Below, piece after piece: positions 1-6,725 of a stretch of DNA of 8,358 bases. The DNA is from Pseudomonadota bacterium. GTDB taxonomy: Bacteria; Pseudomonadota; Alphaproteobacteria; Ferrovibrionales; Ferrovibrionaceae. Position 1 is the first letter of the stretch; each line of letters opens with the position of its first letter. Under the pieces are notes generated by a model that saw only the letters and a program-made list of their open reading frames with translations, made no database searches and was not told the origin of the DNA. The translations under genes were made by a program, and so were the position numbers. The DNA is taken from positions 1-8,358 of the forward strand of contig JAJYTL010000130.1 in the NCBI GenBank assembly GCA_021793055.1, read 5' to 3'.

Positions 1-24
1 GGACAACGGCGAGGACGGCGTGCC

Positions 25-822
25 ATGTCCGAGAACCAGCATCCCGAAGACCACCGACCGGCGGGACCTGCGCGCCGGCTCCGGCTCAAGCCGGCGCAGG
101 ACTTCGGCCCTGCCTATCGGCTGCAACCGCGCGCTGGGGTGCCGATGGCCGCGAACGGCGCATGGCGCGTCGGCACAGGGATCCGTGGCGCCGTCCAGAC
201 GCTCGACTGGGCACTCCGCGAGCGCCAGGGAATTTTCGAATACTCGCGCGATCCGCGCTGCCTGCTCCGCATCTCGGCCGGCGAGGTCGCGCGCGAGGTC
301 GCGCGCGAGGTCGCGCTGGTCGGCGCGCGGCCGGTGCCCGCCGGCGCCCGCATTCTCGACATCCACTTCTGGAACGAGCACATGGCGATCGGCGGCGGCC
401 CGGCGCGGCTCGCCGGCGCCGAACACAGCCTCCGCTTCGCCGCCGCCATCCGTTCGCGCTTCGTGCTGTCGCTGAGCGAACTCGCGGATTACCTCGCGAA
501 CCATGCCGAGCTCGCCGACGTGGCCGCGATCCGCGCCAAGTTCGCCTATCCGATCCACGCCGATCCCGAGATCATCCTCGACGTAATGCGCCGCTTCGGC
601 TTCGCCCCGGAACCGGCCGAGATTCGCCCGCATCTGATCTCAAGCTATCTTCTCGTCGATCTGTTCCTTTGGGCCCTCGCGTGGAGTTGCAACGCCCGCG
701 GCGTCTCGGGCCTCGCTTCCGTGCGGCGGCGGCGCCGGCGTTTCTGGATGTCGCGCCAGACGCTCGATACGCGCTATGGCGCGCGGCTTCGCCGGCGTCC
801 GCTTCGCGCCGCCGGCGACTGA
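25..822 (+). CDS. Hypothetical protein, possibly YkoP-like
   Basis: This gene encodes 265 residues and I cannot assign a function. The core runs from about residue 53 (IRGAVQTLDWALR) to the end. It contains ILDIHFWNEHMAIG at 110-123, which resembles the aspartate/histidine-plus-asparagine strand I associate with YkoP-type proteins, and a C-terminal basic stretch followed by FWMSRQTL (240-247) and RYG (250-252). The segment LISSYLLVDLFLWALAWS (204-221) is hydrophobic and could be a buried helix or membrane-associated. The first 40 residues are rich in Pro, Arg and Ala and look poorly conserved. The start at 25 has GAGGA nine bases upstream; the ATG at 145 is an alternative that removes this tail. 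Residues 87-98 come from three perfect 12-bp repeats (REVA-like). It precedes the enolase-superfamily gene by 56 bp, so the two are probably co-transcribed. That the gene is real is fairly sure; the family name is tentative. Confidence 0.7.
   Translation: MSENQHPEDHRPAGPARRLRLKPAQDFGPAYRLQPRAGVPMAANGAWRVGTGIRGAVQTLDWALRERQGIFEYSRDPRCLLRISAGEVAREVAREVALVGARPVPAGARILDIHFWNEHMAIGGGPARLAGAEHSLRFAAAIRSRFVLSLSELADYLANHAELADVAAIRAKFAYPIHADPEIILDVMRRFGFAPEPAEIRPHLISSYLLVDLFLWALAWSCNARGVSGLASVRRRRRRFWMSRQTLDTRYGARLRRRPLRAAGD
281..316 (+). repeat. Three perfect copies of a 12-bp tandem repeat
   Basis: The unit GCGAGGTCGCGC occurs three times head to tail at 281-292, 293-304 and 305-316. It lies in frame within the first gene and encodes an EVAR/EVAR/EVAL run at residues 87-98. 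Because the unit is four codons long, gain or loss of copies would keep the frame. Confidence 0.9.
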
Positions 823-878
823 GATGCCTTGAGGGCAAGCACGCATTTTCCTTCCCACCTCGCACACGAGAGCCCGAC

Positions 879-1973
879 ATGAAAATCACCGCCGCCGAGG
901 CCATCCTGGTTTCCATCCCTTTCGCCGGCGGCGGCACCCCGCCTTGGAGCTTCGGCGGCAAGCCGGCTAATGCCTTCGACACGCTGTTCGTCCGGCTGGA
1001 AACGGAGACCGGCGTGGTCGGCTGGGGCGAGGCGTTCTCGCGCAACCGCGACGCCGCCCAGCGCGACTTGATCCAGAGCCGGCTTTTGCCGCTGGTCGTC
1101 GGGCGCAACGCCTTCGAGATTTCCAAGATCAAGCACGACCTCGAATTCCGCCTGCACAACTTCGGCCGCAGCGGCGCGCTGCATTATGGCATCTCGGCCA
1201 TCGACATCGCGTTGTGGGATATTCTCGGCAAGACCTGCGGCCGGCCGCTTGTCGATCTGCTCGGCGGCCGCTTCGCCGACGAGATCGAGGTTTACGCCAG
1301 CCTGATGCGCTACGGCACGGCGGAAGCGGTCGCCGCTGCGACCGAGGACGCGATCCAACGCGGCTATCGCTTCGTCAAGCTGCACGAAGTCGAGTTCGAG
1401 CCGATCCGCGCCGCCGTGGCGGCCGCAGGCGGCCGGGCGCAGGTGATGCTCGACACCAACTGCCCGTGGTCGGTGGCGGAGGCGCTCCGCCGCGACGCCG
1501 AGCTTGCCGATCTCGGCCTTTATTGGTTCGAGGAGCCGGTGTGGCCGCCGGAGAACTACGCCGGCCTGGCGGAGATCCGAGCCGCCGGCAATCACCGCAT
1601 CGCCGCCGGCGAGAACGCCGGCAGCCTGCACGATTTCGTCGCCATGATCGCGGCCAGCGCCATCGACATCGCGCAGCCCGACGTGGCGAAGACGGGCGGC
1701 GTCACCGAACTGATGCGGATCGCCACCCTGTGCGAGGCGGAAGGCGTCGAGTTCCTGCCCCATTGCGCCCTCTTCGGCCCGGGCCAGGTGGCGACGCTGC
1801 ATATCCACGCGGCGCAGCGCAGCGTGCCGATCTTCGAGCGGCTATTCTGCGATTTCGAGGCCGAGCTCTACGGCGGCGCGACGCTGCCCGAGGCGGGCTT
1901 CATCCCGCTGCCCAAAGGCACTGGCCTCGGCCTCGACCCCGACCCCGAGGTGATCGCGAAATACCGCGTGTGA
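879..1973 (+). CDS. Mandelate racemase/muconate lactonizing-type enolase-superfamily enzyme
   Basis: This is a complete enzyme of 364 residues, the usual length for the mandelate racemase branch. Such enzymes abstract the proton alpha to a carboxylate and then dehydrate, racemize or cycloisomerize a hydroxy or sugar acid in the cytoplasm, using Mg2+. The capping domain spans about 1-125 (VGWGEAFSRN at 47-56; SAIDIALWDILGK at 106-118). The barrel holds the expected metal ligands D192 (LDTN), E218 (FEEP) and E245 (GEN). The Asp-His dyad is present as D268 (QPDV) and H295 (LPHC), and E320 is a likely counterpart of the third acidic residue. The usual KxK motif reads K167-L-H169, so the second lysine is replaced by histidine. 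The ATG at 879 has GAGAG six bases upstream. The frame stays open far upstream to 162, but that part is only a shadow of the preceding gene. Most likely an acid-sugar or hydroxy-acid dehydratase; the substrate is unknown. Confidence 0.93.
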   Translation: MKITAAEAILVSIPFAGGGTPPWSFGGKPANAFDTLFVRLETETGVVGWGEAFSRNRDAAQRDLIQSRLLPLVVGRNAFEISKIKHDLEFRLHNFGRSGALHYGISAIDIALWDILGKTCGRPLVDLLGGRFADEIEVYASLMRYGTAEAVAAATEDAIQRGYRFVKLHEVEFEPIRAAVAAAGGRAQVMLDTNCPWSVAEALRRDAELADLGLYWFEEPVWPPENYAGLAEIRAAGNHRIAAGENAGSLHDFVAMIAASAIDIAQPDVAKTGGVTELMRIATLCEAEGVEFLPHCALFGPGQVATLHIHAAQRSVPIFERLFCDFEAELYGGATLPEAGFIPLPKGTGLGLDPDPEVIAKYRV

Positions 1974-1974
1974 G

Positions 1975-1998
1975 GGGCGGCGCGGCTCGCTACCGCCC
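1975..1998. terminator. Possible bidirectional hairpin between convergent genes
   Basis: GGGCGG (1975-1980) can pair with CCGCCC (1993-1998), and GCG/CGC inside extends it around a three-base GCT loop. It lies across the 16-bp gap between the enolase-superfamily stop and the crotonase A stop, reaching into the last codons of crotonase A. There is no T-run on either side, so it is a weak intrinsic terminator at best. Confidence 0.3.
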
Positions 1999-2826
1999 GG
2001 AGAAGGCGGGTTTGCGCTTCTCGACGAAATGGGCGACGCCTTCGCGGAAGTCCTCGCTCTTGAAGCTCGCCCGCATCTCGCGGTCGCCGACGGCGATGGC
2101 CTCGGCCAAGGTCTGGGAACGCGCGTCCCAGAGCTGGCGCTTCATCACCCGCATCGAGCGCGGCGAGACCATGTCGGCGAGCTCGCGCGCGTAGGCGTTC
2201 ACCGTCGCGATCAGCGCGCCCGGTTCGGCGAGGCGATCGACGAGACGCAGGCGATAGGCTTCCGCCGCGTCCACCTTGCGCGCCGAGAGCAGAAGATCGA
2301 GCGCGCCGGACAACCCGATCAGGGTCGGCAGCGTCCAGCTGATGCCATGCTCGGCGATCAGCCCGCGGCGCGCGAAGGCGGTGGTGAACTCGGCCTCGGG
2401 CGCGGCGAAGCGGAGATCGCAATAGAGCGCGAACACGAGGCCAAGGCCGGCGCAGGGCCCGTTGACCGCGGCGAGGATCGGCTTCGGCACCGCCGGAAAA
2501 TAGGAATAGCGAGTGGCGAAATCGGCGGGCGCTTCCCTATCGAAGGGCGGCGGCACGGCCGGGGCCACCTCGGCGGCTTGCGGCGCGCCCGCCGCCTTGC
2601 CGGCGCTCAGGGCGCTGAGCGTCTTCATGTCGGCGCCGGCGCAAAAGCCGCGGCCCGCGCCGGTCAGCACGATGACGCGCACCGCGTCATCGTCGGCGGC
2701 GCAGCGCATGGCGTCCCGCACTTCCTCCCCCATCACCGGCGTCCAGGCATTGAGCCGCTCCGGTCGGTTCAAGGTGACGGTCGCGACGCGATCCTCGACC
2801 ACGTAAAGAATTTCCCGATAGGCCAT
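1990..2826 (-). CDS. Enoyl-CoA hydratase/isomerase family protein (crotonase A)
   Basis: This gene encodes 278 residues of the crotonase superfamily, which hydrates, isomerizes or otherwise transforms CoA thioesters through an oxyanion hole. Residues 17-28 (VTLNRPERLNAW) are the typical N-terminal signature. The oxyanion segments are GFCAGADMK (60-68) and NGPCAGLG (122-129). The C-terminus FVEKRKPAFSGR is characteristic. By alignment with rat crotonase, the two catalytic glutamates (E144 and E164) appear to be replaced by Val131 and Phe151. An acidic residue is instead found at E159 in GLIAEHGISW, where enoyl-CoA isomerases carry their single acid/base. An Ala/Pro-rich insert occupies about 70-105. 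The frame is open 20 codons further upstream, but the ATG at 2826 is preceded by GGGGAGG, and AYREILYVV begins the fold. It is the last gene of a three-gene minus-strand group, 56 bp after the VOC gene. Hydratase and isomerase activities are both possible. Confidence 0.9.
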   Translation of the reverse strand: MAYREILYVVEDRVATVTLNRPERLNAWTPVMGEEVRDAMRCAADDDAVRVIVLTGAGRGFCAGADMKTLSALSAGKAAGAPQAAEVAPAVPPPFDREAPADFATRYSYFPAVPKPILAAVNGPCAGLGLVFALYCDLRFAAPEAEFTTAFARRGLIAEHGISWTLPTLIGLSGALDLLLSARKVDAAEAYRLRLVDRLAEPGALIATVNAYARELADMVSPRSMRVMKRQLWDARSQTLAEAIAVGDREMRASFKSEDFREGVAHFVEKRKPAFSGR

Positions 2827-2830
2827 GTCG

Positions 2831-2837
2831 CCTCCCC
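2831..2837 (-). promoter_or_regulatory. Ribosome-binding site fixing the crotonase A start
   Basis: Read on the minus strand this is GGGGAGG, four bases before the ATG at 2826. It decides for the 278-residue form over the upstream in-frame ATG at 2886, which would overlap the end of the VOC gene. Confidence 0.75.
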
Positions 2838-2882
2838 GCAAGGTTTTTTGTCCCGTTGGCGTCGAATGTCTCGGCGCGAATC

Positions 2883-3653
2883 TCAATCCCGCAAGCGAAA
2901 ATCCACCCCGCCGGCGAAGAAGGCGTTGCCGCCGACCGCATAGCCCCGTGCCCGCGCCGTCGCCAAGCTCGCCTCGGCATCGGCGACGCTAAGCGTGAGC
3001 ACGCTCAAAATCTCGCGGGCGCCGGCGTCGGCGCCGCGGAAGGCCAGCGCGCAGTCCCCGATCTCAAGCCGCGGCCCGGCCGGCGCCTGGCGTAGCGGCA
3101 GGTCCAGAATCCGCGCCCAATGGGCCGCGAGATCGGCCGGCGCCGGGCTCGCGATCTCGACCTCGAGAAGGGCGCGCGCCGCCTCGGGCTTGAGGAAATC
3201 CTGCCACTGCAGCCCCGCCGGCGCGTAGGGGCCGAACGGATCGCCGCCACCCTCGGTATGGTTGAACTCGATCATCGCGGCGCGGCAATCGCGCGGATGA
3301 AGCTGCACGCCATGATAGCCGTCGTGACGGATTTCATGGGCGAGCGCGACCCCCATGGCCTCGGCATGGCGGCAGCGCAGGGCGGGATCGGCGCATTCGA
3401 AAATCGCCATATAGCCGCCCTTGCCGCCGCTGCGTTCGAGAAAGCGGCCGGCGGCGGTGCCCTCGCGCAGCGGTGCCACCAGTTCGAGAAAGTATGGGCC
3501 GATGGCGAAGAGGACGTTTTCCAGGCCATAGACGCCGACGGCCGGATCGCGGTGGCAGACCGGCGTGCGCAGGATCGCGGCAAGATCGCTCGCCAGCGGC
3601 TCGATCGTCGCCACCGCGAGGCAGATTTGCCTGAGCCTGAGATCGTCGGCCAT
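2883..3653 (-). CDS. VOC-superfamily (glyoxalase-like) protein
   Basis: This gene encodes 256 residues with a two-module vicinal oxygen chelate layout. The first half (about 5-132) has LRQICLAVATIEPLASDLAAIL (residues 5-26), the YFLELVAP strand (54-61) with E57, and the HGVQLHP turn (114-120) ending in MIEFNHTEGG (127-136). A second, weaker beta-alpha-beta repeat runs from about 162 (LLEVEIASPAPADLAAHW) to the end. The first-strand metal ligand, often His, appears as Gln9, while E57, H119 and E129 remain candidate ligands, so metal binding is uncertain. The ATG at 3653 is preceded by AGGGGAGG at a spacing of five bases. It lies between two crotonase genes on the same strand. VOC members include CoA epimerases, glyoxalases and extradiol dioxygenases. 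The company of crotonases favours a role in CoA-thioester or related catabolism, but this is inference and the reaction is unknown. Confidence 0.8.
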   Translation of the reverse strand: MADDLRLRQICLAVATIEPLASDLAAILRTPVCHRDPAVGVYGLENVLFAIGPYFLELVAPLREGTAAGRFLERSGGKGGYMAIFECADPALRCRHAEAMGVALAHEIRHDGYHGVQLHPRDCRAAMIEFNHTEGGGDPFGPYAPAGLQWQDFLKPEAARALLEVEIASPAPADLAAHWARILDLPLRQAPAGPRLEIGDCALAFRGADAGAREILSVLTLSVADAEASLATARARGYAVGGNAFFAGGVDFRLRD

Positions 3654-3732
3654 GCGCGCCTCCCCTGTTGCTTGGTGTCCCGCTCGCCTGAGTTATCCGA
3701 CCGGCCGCATCATGCTCCAAGTCATTGGTGCC

Positions 3733-3780
3733 GCGCACGGCCACGATTTTGCGTCGGCTCGACCCAAAATCGTCGTGCGC
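3733..3780. repeat. Long imperfect palindrome, candidate dispersed REP-like element
   Basis: GCGCAC (3733-3738) pairs with GTGCGC (3775-3780). ACGATTTTG (3743-3751) pairs with CAAAATCGT (3765-3773). GTCG (3753-3756) pairs with CGAC (3760-3763) around a GCT loop. That gives 19 base pairs with an asymmetric internal loop (GGCC against C) and one C-C mismatch. It begins at the last base of the crotonase B stop codon and lies in the 126-bp gap before the VOC gene. There is no T-run after it on the minus strand, so a classical terminator is unlikely. It could stabilise the 3' end of upstream mRNA or be a mobile palindromic repeat. Confidence 0.7.
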
Positions 3781-4571
3781 TAGCGCCCCTGGAACACCGG
3801 CTTGCGCTTCTCGACGAAGGCCTTCGCCGCTTCCTTGTGATCCGCGGTGCCGGCGCAGCGGGTGTGATGTAGCGCTTCCGCGTCGAGCACGGTCGAAAGC
3901 GGCGCCTGCTCGGCGAGGTTCAGGTTCTTCTTGATATAGCCGAGGGTGACGCTCGGGCCGTTGGCGAGCGCGAGCGCGAAGTCATGCGCCGCCGTGGCCA
4001 GCTCGGCGTCGGGCACGACGCGGGTCGCGAGGCCGAGGCGATAGGCCTCCTCCGCCGGCACCAGCGGCGAGGTGAGATAAAGCTCGCGCGCCTTGGCGCT
4101 GCCGATCAGCCGGGTCATGAAATAGGTGCCGCCGAAATCACCCGAGAGGCCGACCTTGGCGAAGGCGGTGGTGAGCCGGGCCGAGGCGGCCAGAATGCGG
4201 AAATCGCAGGCAAGCGCGAGCGAGAGCCCGGCGCCGGCGGCGGCGCCTTGAACCGCGGCGATCGTCGGCTTGGCCATTTCGTGCAGCAGGCGCGATGCCT
4301 CCATGCGCCCGCGCAGGCCGGCGACGCGGGCCTCGAAGCCCATGTCGGCGTCGCGGCCGGCGGCCATCGCCTTGACGTCGCCGCCGGCGCAGAACATGTC
4401 GCCGGCGCCCTGCAGCAGCACCGCCCGCACGGTCTGATCGGCGGCGGCCGCCGCCACCGCCTCGACCAGCTCGGCGGTGAGATCGTGGCTCAGCGCGTTC
4501 TTCGCCTCCGGCCGGTTCAGCGTCAAGGTCAAGAGGCCGCCCTCGCGGCTCTGCCACAGAATATCGCTCAT
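3780..4571 (-). CDS. Enoyl-CoA hydratase/isomerase family protein (crotonase B)
   Basis: This gene encodes 263 residues, the normal crotonase length. TLTLNRPEAKNALS (15-28) opens the fold. MFCAGGDVKAM (59-69) and QGAAAGAGLSLALACDF (108-124) form the oxyanion hole. FVEKRKPVFQGR closes the protein. As in crotonase A, the position of rat E144 is a non-acidic residue (Ser117) and that of E164 appears to be Phe137. The acidic residue is D145 in GLSGDFGGTYF, the place where PaaG-type and other enoyl-CoA isomerases keep Asp or Glu. This favours a double-bond isomerase or an atypical hydratase, but it rests on alignment by eye. The frame continues 81 codons upstream into the divergent promoter region with low-complexity sequence; the ATG at 4571 is chosen because MSDILWQSREGGLLTLTLNRP is a normal family N-terminus and GGGGA lies four bases before it. 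It is the first gene of the minus-strand group and diverges from the GMC gene. Confidence 0.9.
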   Translation of the reverse strand: MSDILWQSREGGLLTLTLNRPEAKNALSHDLTAELVEAVAAAAADQTVRAVLLQGAGDMFCAGGDVKAMAAGRDADMGFEARVAGLRGRMEASRLLHEMAKPTIAAVQGAAAGAGLSLALACDFRILAASARLTTAFAKVGLSGDFGGTYFMTRLIGSAKARELYLTSPLVPAEEAYRLGLATRVVPDAELATAAHDFALALANGPSVTLGYIKKNLNLAEQAPLSTVLDAEALHHTRCAGTADHKEAAKAFVEKRKPVFQGR

Positions 4572-4575
4572 CGTT

Positions 4576-4580
4576 TCCCC
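4576..4580 (-). promoter_or_regulatory. Ribosome-binding site supporting the crotonase B start
   Basis: On the minus strand this reads GGGGA, four bases before the ATG at 4571; an AAGGA lies about 12 bases upstream. It is modest, but together with family length it supports the 263-residue form over longer in-frame starts. Confidence 0.5.
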
Positions 4581-4715
4581 AAATCCTTCTCTTGGTCTTG
4601 CCCCGCGCTCGCGCGAGGCCGTCATTTCCACGCCGCCCGGGCAGCAGGCTCCAGCATAACAACCGGCCGGCGCGCCGTCGCGCCCAACCTGCAGGCCGGC
4701 CGGCGCGGCGCGCGG

Positions 4716-4744
4716 TTGTGCCCTCCCGCCATATGGGCTATTGC
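4716..4744 (+). promoter_or_regulatory. Weak candidate promoter for the GMC gene
   Basis: TTGTGC (4716-4721) and TATTGC (4739-4744) are separated by 17 bases, a housekeeping-like arrangement with only partial consensus matches. The -35 box overlaps the right arm of the inverted repeat. Predicted transcription would start about 25 bases before the ATG at 4777. Confidence 0.25.
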
Positions 4745-4776
4745 AGAAACCAGGGAGAAAACGAGGCGCGCAAAAC

Positions 4777-6420
4777 ATGGAACGGGACCAAGCACAGGCC
4801 GCGGCCATCGGCACCTTCGATTACGTCATCGTCGGCGCCGGTTCCGCCGGCTGCGTTCTCGCCAACCGGCTGAGCGCCGATCCGTCCGTCTCGGTGGCGC
4901 TGCTCGAGGCCGGCGGCAAGGACAATTACATCTGGATCCACATCCCAATCGGCTATCTCTATACCCAGAACAACCCACGCACCGACTGGTGCTTCAAGAC
5001 CGAGGCCGAGGACGGGCTGAACGGCCGCGCCCTCAACTATCCGCGCGGGCGGGTGCTCGGCGGCTGCTCCTCGATCAACGGCATGCTGTATCTGCGCGGC
5101 CAGGCGCGCGACTACGACCATTGGCGCCAGCTCGGCAACGTCGGCTGGTCGTGGGACGACGTCTTGCCCTATTTCAAGCGCTCCGAGGATCAGGTGCGGG
5201 GCGCCGATGCCTTTCACGGCGCCGGCGGCGAATGGCGCGTCGAGGAGATGCGGCTTTCCTGGGAAATCCTCGACGCCTTCCGCGAGGCGGCGGCGGAAAC
5301 CGGCATCCCGAAGATCGACGATTTCAACCGCGGCAACAACGAGGGCTGCGGCTATTTCCAGGTTAACCAGAAACGCGGCGTGCGCTGGAGCGCGGCCAAG
5401 GGCTTCCTGCGCCCGGCGATGAACCGTCCGAACCTGAAGGTGATCACCGGCGCGCAGGCAAGCCGCATCCGGCTTGAGGGCCGGCGCGCCGTCGGGATCG
5501 AGTTCCGCCAGGGCAACGAGCCGCGCTTTATCGGCGCGGCGCGCGAGGTGATCTTGGCGACAGGCAGCGTCGGCTCGCCGCAGCTGTTGCAGCTATCCGG
5601 CATCGGCCCCGGCGCGCTGCTCGGCGAGCACGGCATCGCGGTGGCGCAGGAACTTCCGGGCGTCGGCGAGAACCTGCAGGATCATCTGCAAATCCGCATG
5701 GCCTTCCGGGTCGAGCACACGCGCACCTTGAACGAGCGCGCCAACAGCCTGCTGGGCCGCATCGGCATGGGGCTCGAATATTTCCTGCTCAAGCGCGGGC
5801 CACTCACCATGGCACCGAGCCAGCTCGGCGCCTTTGCCAAGAGCGATCCCGCGCGCGAGACGCCAAACCTCGAATATCACGTCCAGCCCTTGAGCCTGGA
5901 CAAGTTCGGCGAGCCGCCGCATCCCTTCCCGGCCTTCACCGCCTCGGTGTGCAACCTGCGCCCGGAAAGCCGCGGCTTCATCCGCATCCGGAGCAACGAC
6001 CCGGCGGCGCATCCGGCGATCAAGCCGAACTATCTTTCGGCCGCCGCCGACCGCCAGGTGGCGGCGGACGCGATGCGGCTCACGCGCCGCATCTGCGCCG
6101 CGCCGGCGCTCGCCCGCTTCGCGCCGGAGGAGTTCATGCCGGGACCGCAGGCGCAAACCGACGCGGAGCTTGCCCGCGCCGCCGGCGACGTCGGGACCAC
6201 GATCTTCCACCCGGTCGGCACCTGCAAGATGGGCCAGGACGAGATGGCGGTGGTGGACGAGCGGCTGCGCGTTCGCGGCATCGGCGGGCTTCGCATCGCC
6301 GACGCCTCGATCATGCCGACCATCACCTCGGGCAACACCAACTCGCCGACGATCATGATCGCCGAACGCGCCGCCGATCTCATCATCGAGGACGGCAAGC
6401 GCGCGCGCAGCGCGGCGTGA
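4777..6420 (+). CDS. GMC-family FAD-dependent alcohol dehydrogenase, choline dehydrogenase-like
   Basis: This gene encodes 547 residues, full length for a bacterial GMC oxidoreductase. Such enzymes oxidise an alcohol to an aldehyde or ketone using tightly bound FAD. The Rossmann motif GAGSAG is at 20-25, with LLEAGG (42-47) closing the ADP-binding fold. YPRGRVLGGCSSINGMLYLRG (88-108) is the first GMC signature, and ATGSVGSPQLLQLSGIGP (261-278) the second. The catalytic pair is H478 in FHPVGTCKMG and N522 in GNTNSPT; ADASIMPTITSG (509-519) leads into it. No signal peptide or membrane segment is visible, so a cytoplasmic or peripheral location is likely. The frame allows a TTG start at 4741, but the ATG at 4777 with GAGG ten bases before it gives a normal N-terminus. 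It is transcribed away from crotonase B. The substrate cannot be read from sequence; the choline-dehydrogenase resemblance is general to the family. Confidence 0.95.
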   Translation: MERDQAQAAAIGTFDYVIVGAGSAGCVLANRLSADPSVSVALLEAGGKDNYIWIHIPIGYLYTQNNPRTDWCFKTEAEDGLNGRALNYPRGRVLGGCSSINGMLYLRGQARDYDHWRQLGNVGWSWDDVLPYFKRSEDQVRGADAFHGAGGEWRVEEMRLSWEILDAFREAAAETGIPKIDDFNRGNNEGCGYFQVNQKRGVRWSAAKGFLRPAMNRPNLKVITGAQASRIRLEGRRAVGIEFRQGNEPRFIGAAREVILATGSVGSPQLLQLSGIGPGALLGEHGIAVAQELPGVGENLQDHLQIRMAFRVEHTRTLNERANSLLGRIGMGLEYFLLKRGPLTMAPSQLGAFAKSDPARETPNLEYHVQPLSLDKFGEPPHPFPAFTASVCNLRPESRGFIRIRSNDPAAHPAIKPNYLSAAADRQVAADAMRLTRRICAAPALARFAPEEFMPGPQAQTDAELARAAGDVGTTIFHPVGTCKMGQDEMAVVDERLRVRGIGGLRIADASIMPTITSGNTNSPTIMIAERAADLIIEDGKRARSAA

Positions 6421-6427
6421 GGGAAAC

Positions 6428-6448
6428 GGCGGCGCCAGCGCCGCTTTC
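6428..6448 (+). terminator. Possible weak terminator after the GMC gene
   Basis: GCGGCG (6429-6434) pairs perfectly with CGCCGC (6439-6444) around a CCAG loop, followed by TTTCG. It begins eight bases after the GMC stop. The short stem and three-base T-run make it a weak intrinsic terminator. Confidence 0.4.
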
Positions 6449-6523
6449 GCGGTCATGACATGGCTGGAAAATTCCGCTGCGGACCCCGGATTTCGGACTG
6501 AGGTTGAGTGCGAGCAAGCGCTC

Positions 6524-6721
6524 TTAATGGCCGGTCGGCGTCAGCATGCGCGCGGCTTGCGCCAGCCGGCGCCAAAGCCGGGCGCCTTCGGCATCGCCCG
6601 CCGTATCGCAATCGAGGGCGCGCTTGTCCAGAAACGTCGCCGCCTCGGGGCCGAGCTTGGCGACCACCGCTTCGGCGATGAGCAGCGCGTCCTTCATGCT
6701 TAAAATCGGAATTGGATGCAT
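6524..6721 (-). CDS. Small conserved-type hypothetical protein, 65 residues
   Basis: This short gene encodes 65 residues beginning MHPIPILSMKDALLIAEAVV. It has a helical make-up and a C-terminal stretch GDAEGARLWRRLAQAARML, a pattern I associate with small alphaproteobacterial proteins of unknown function (a GD-x-x-G-x-x-x-W motif after a helix). The start at 6721 is supported by AGGGAGGT immediately upstream on the minus strand. The same frame is open to an ATG at 6832, giving 102 residues, but that start has no comparable ribosome-binding site. The gene is convergent with the GMC gene and sits downstream of the tRNA on the same strand. Its ribosome-binding site lies in a predicted hairpin. 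Function unknown; that it is a real gene is likely but not certain. Confidence 0.6.
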   Translation of the reverse strand: MHPIPILSMKDALLIAEAVVAKLGPEAATFLDKRALDCDTAGDAEGARLWRRLAQAARMLTPTGH

Positions 6722-6725
6722 CTGA

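Larger units (their letters stand above)
4572..4776. promoter_or_regulatory. Divergent regulatory region between crotonase B and GMC gene
   Basis: These 205 bases separate two divergently transcribed genes and must hold both promoters. CCGGCCGGCGCG occurs twice as a perfect 12-bp direct repeat, at 4663-4674 and 4696-4707, a 33-bp period close to three helical turns. Around them lies an inverted repeat, ACAACCG (4659-4665) and CGGTTGT (4713-4719). This is a plausible operator for a shared regulator, though no regulator gene is in the window. GC-richness makes chance repeats more likely than usual. Confidence 0.5.

Noticed and set aside
162..878. Upstream extension of the enolase-superfamily frame giving 603 residues
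   Set aside because: The extension is Arg/Ala/Pro-rich and overlaps the preceding gene in another frame; the domain starts at MKITAAEAI and the length of 364 fits the family.
774..1808. Long antisense open frame of 344 codons opposite the enolase-superfamily gene
   Set aside because: Its translation has no family features, and it is explained by high GC with G/C-rich third positions, which removes stops on the opposite strand.
4572..4814. N-terminal extension of crotonase B by 81 residues
   Set aside because: The extension is low-complexity, crosses the divergent promoter region and the GMC start, and is absent from normal crotonases.
5593..6456. 287-codon frame opposite the GMC gene
   Set aside because: Composition is that of a shadow frame and no motif is recognisable, while the GMC protein is intact on the other strand.
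6455..6703. 82-codon plus-strand frame after the GMC gene
   Set aside because: It lies opposite the small minus-strand gene, which has the better ribosome-binding site and a more protein-like sequence.
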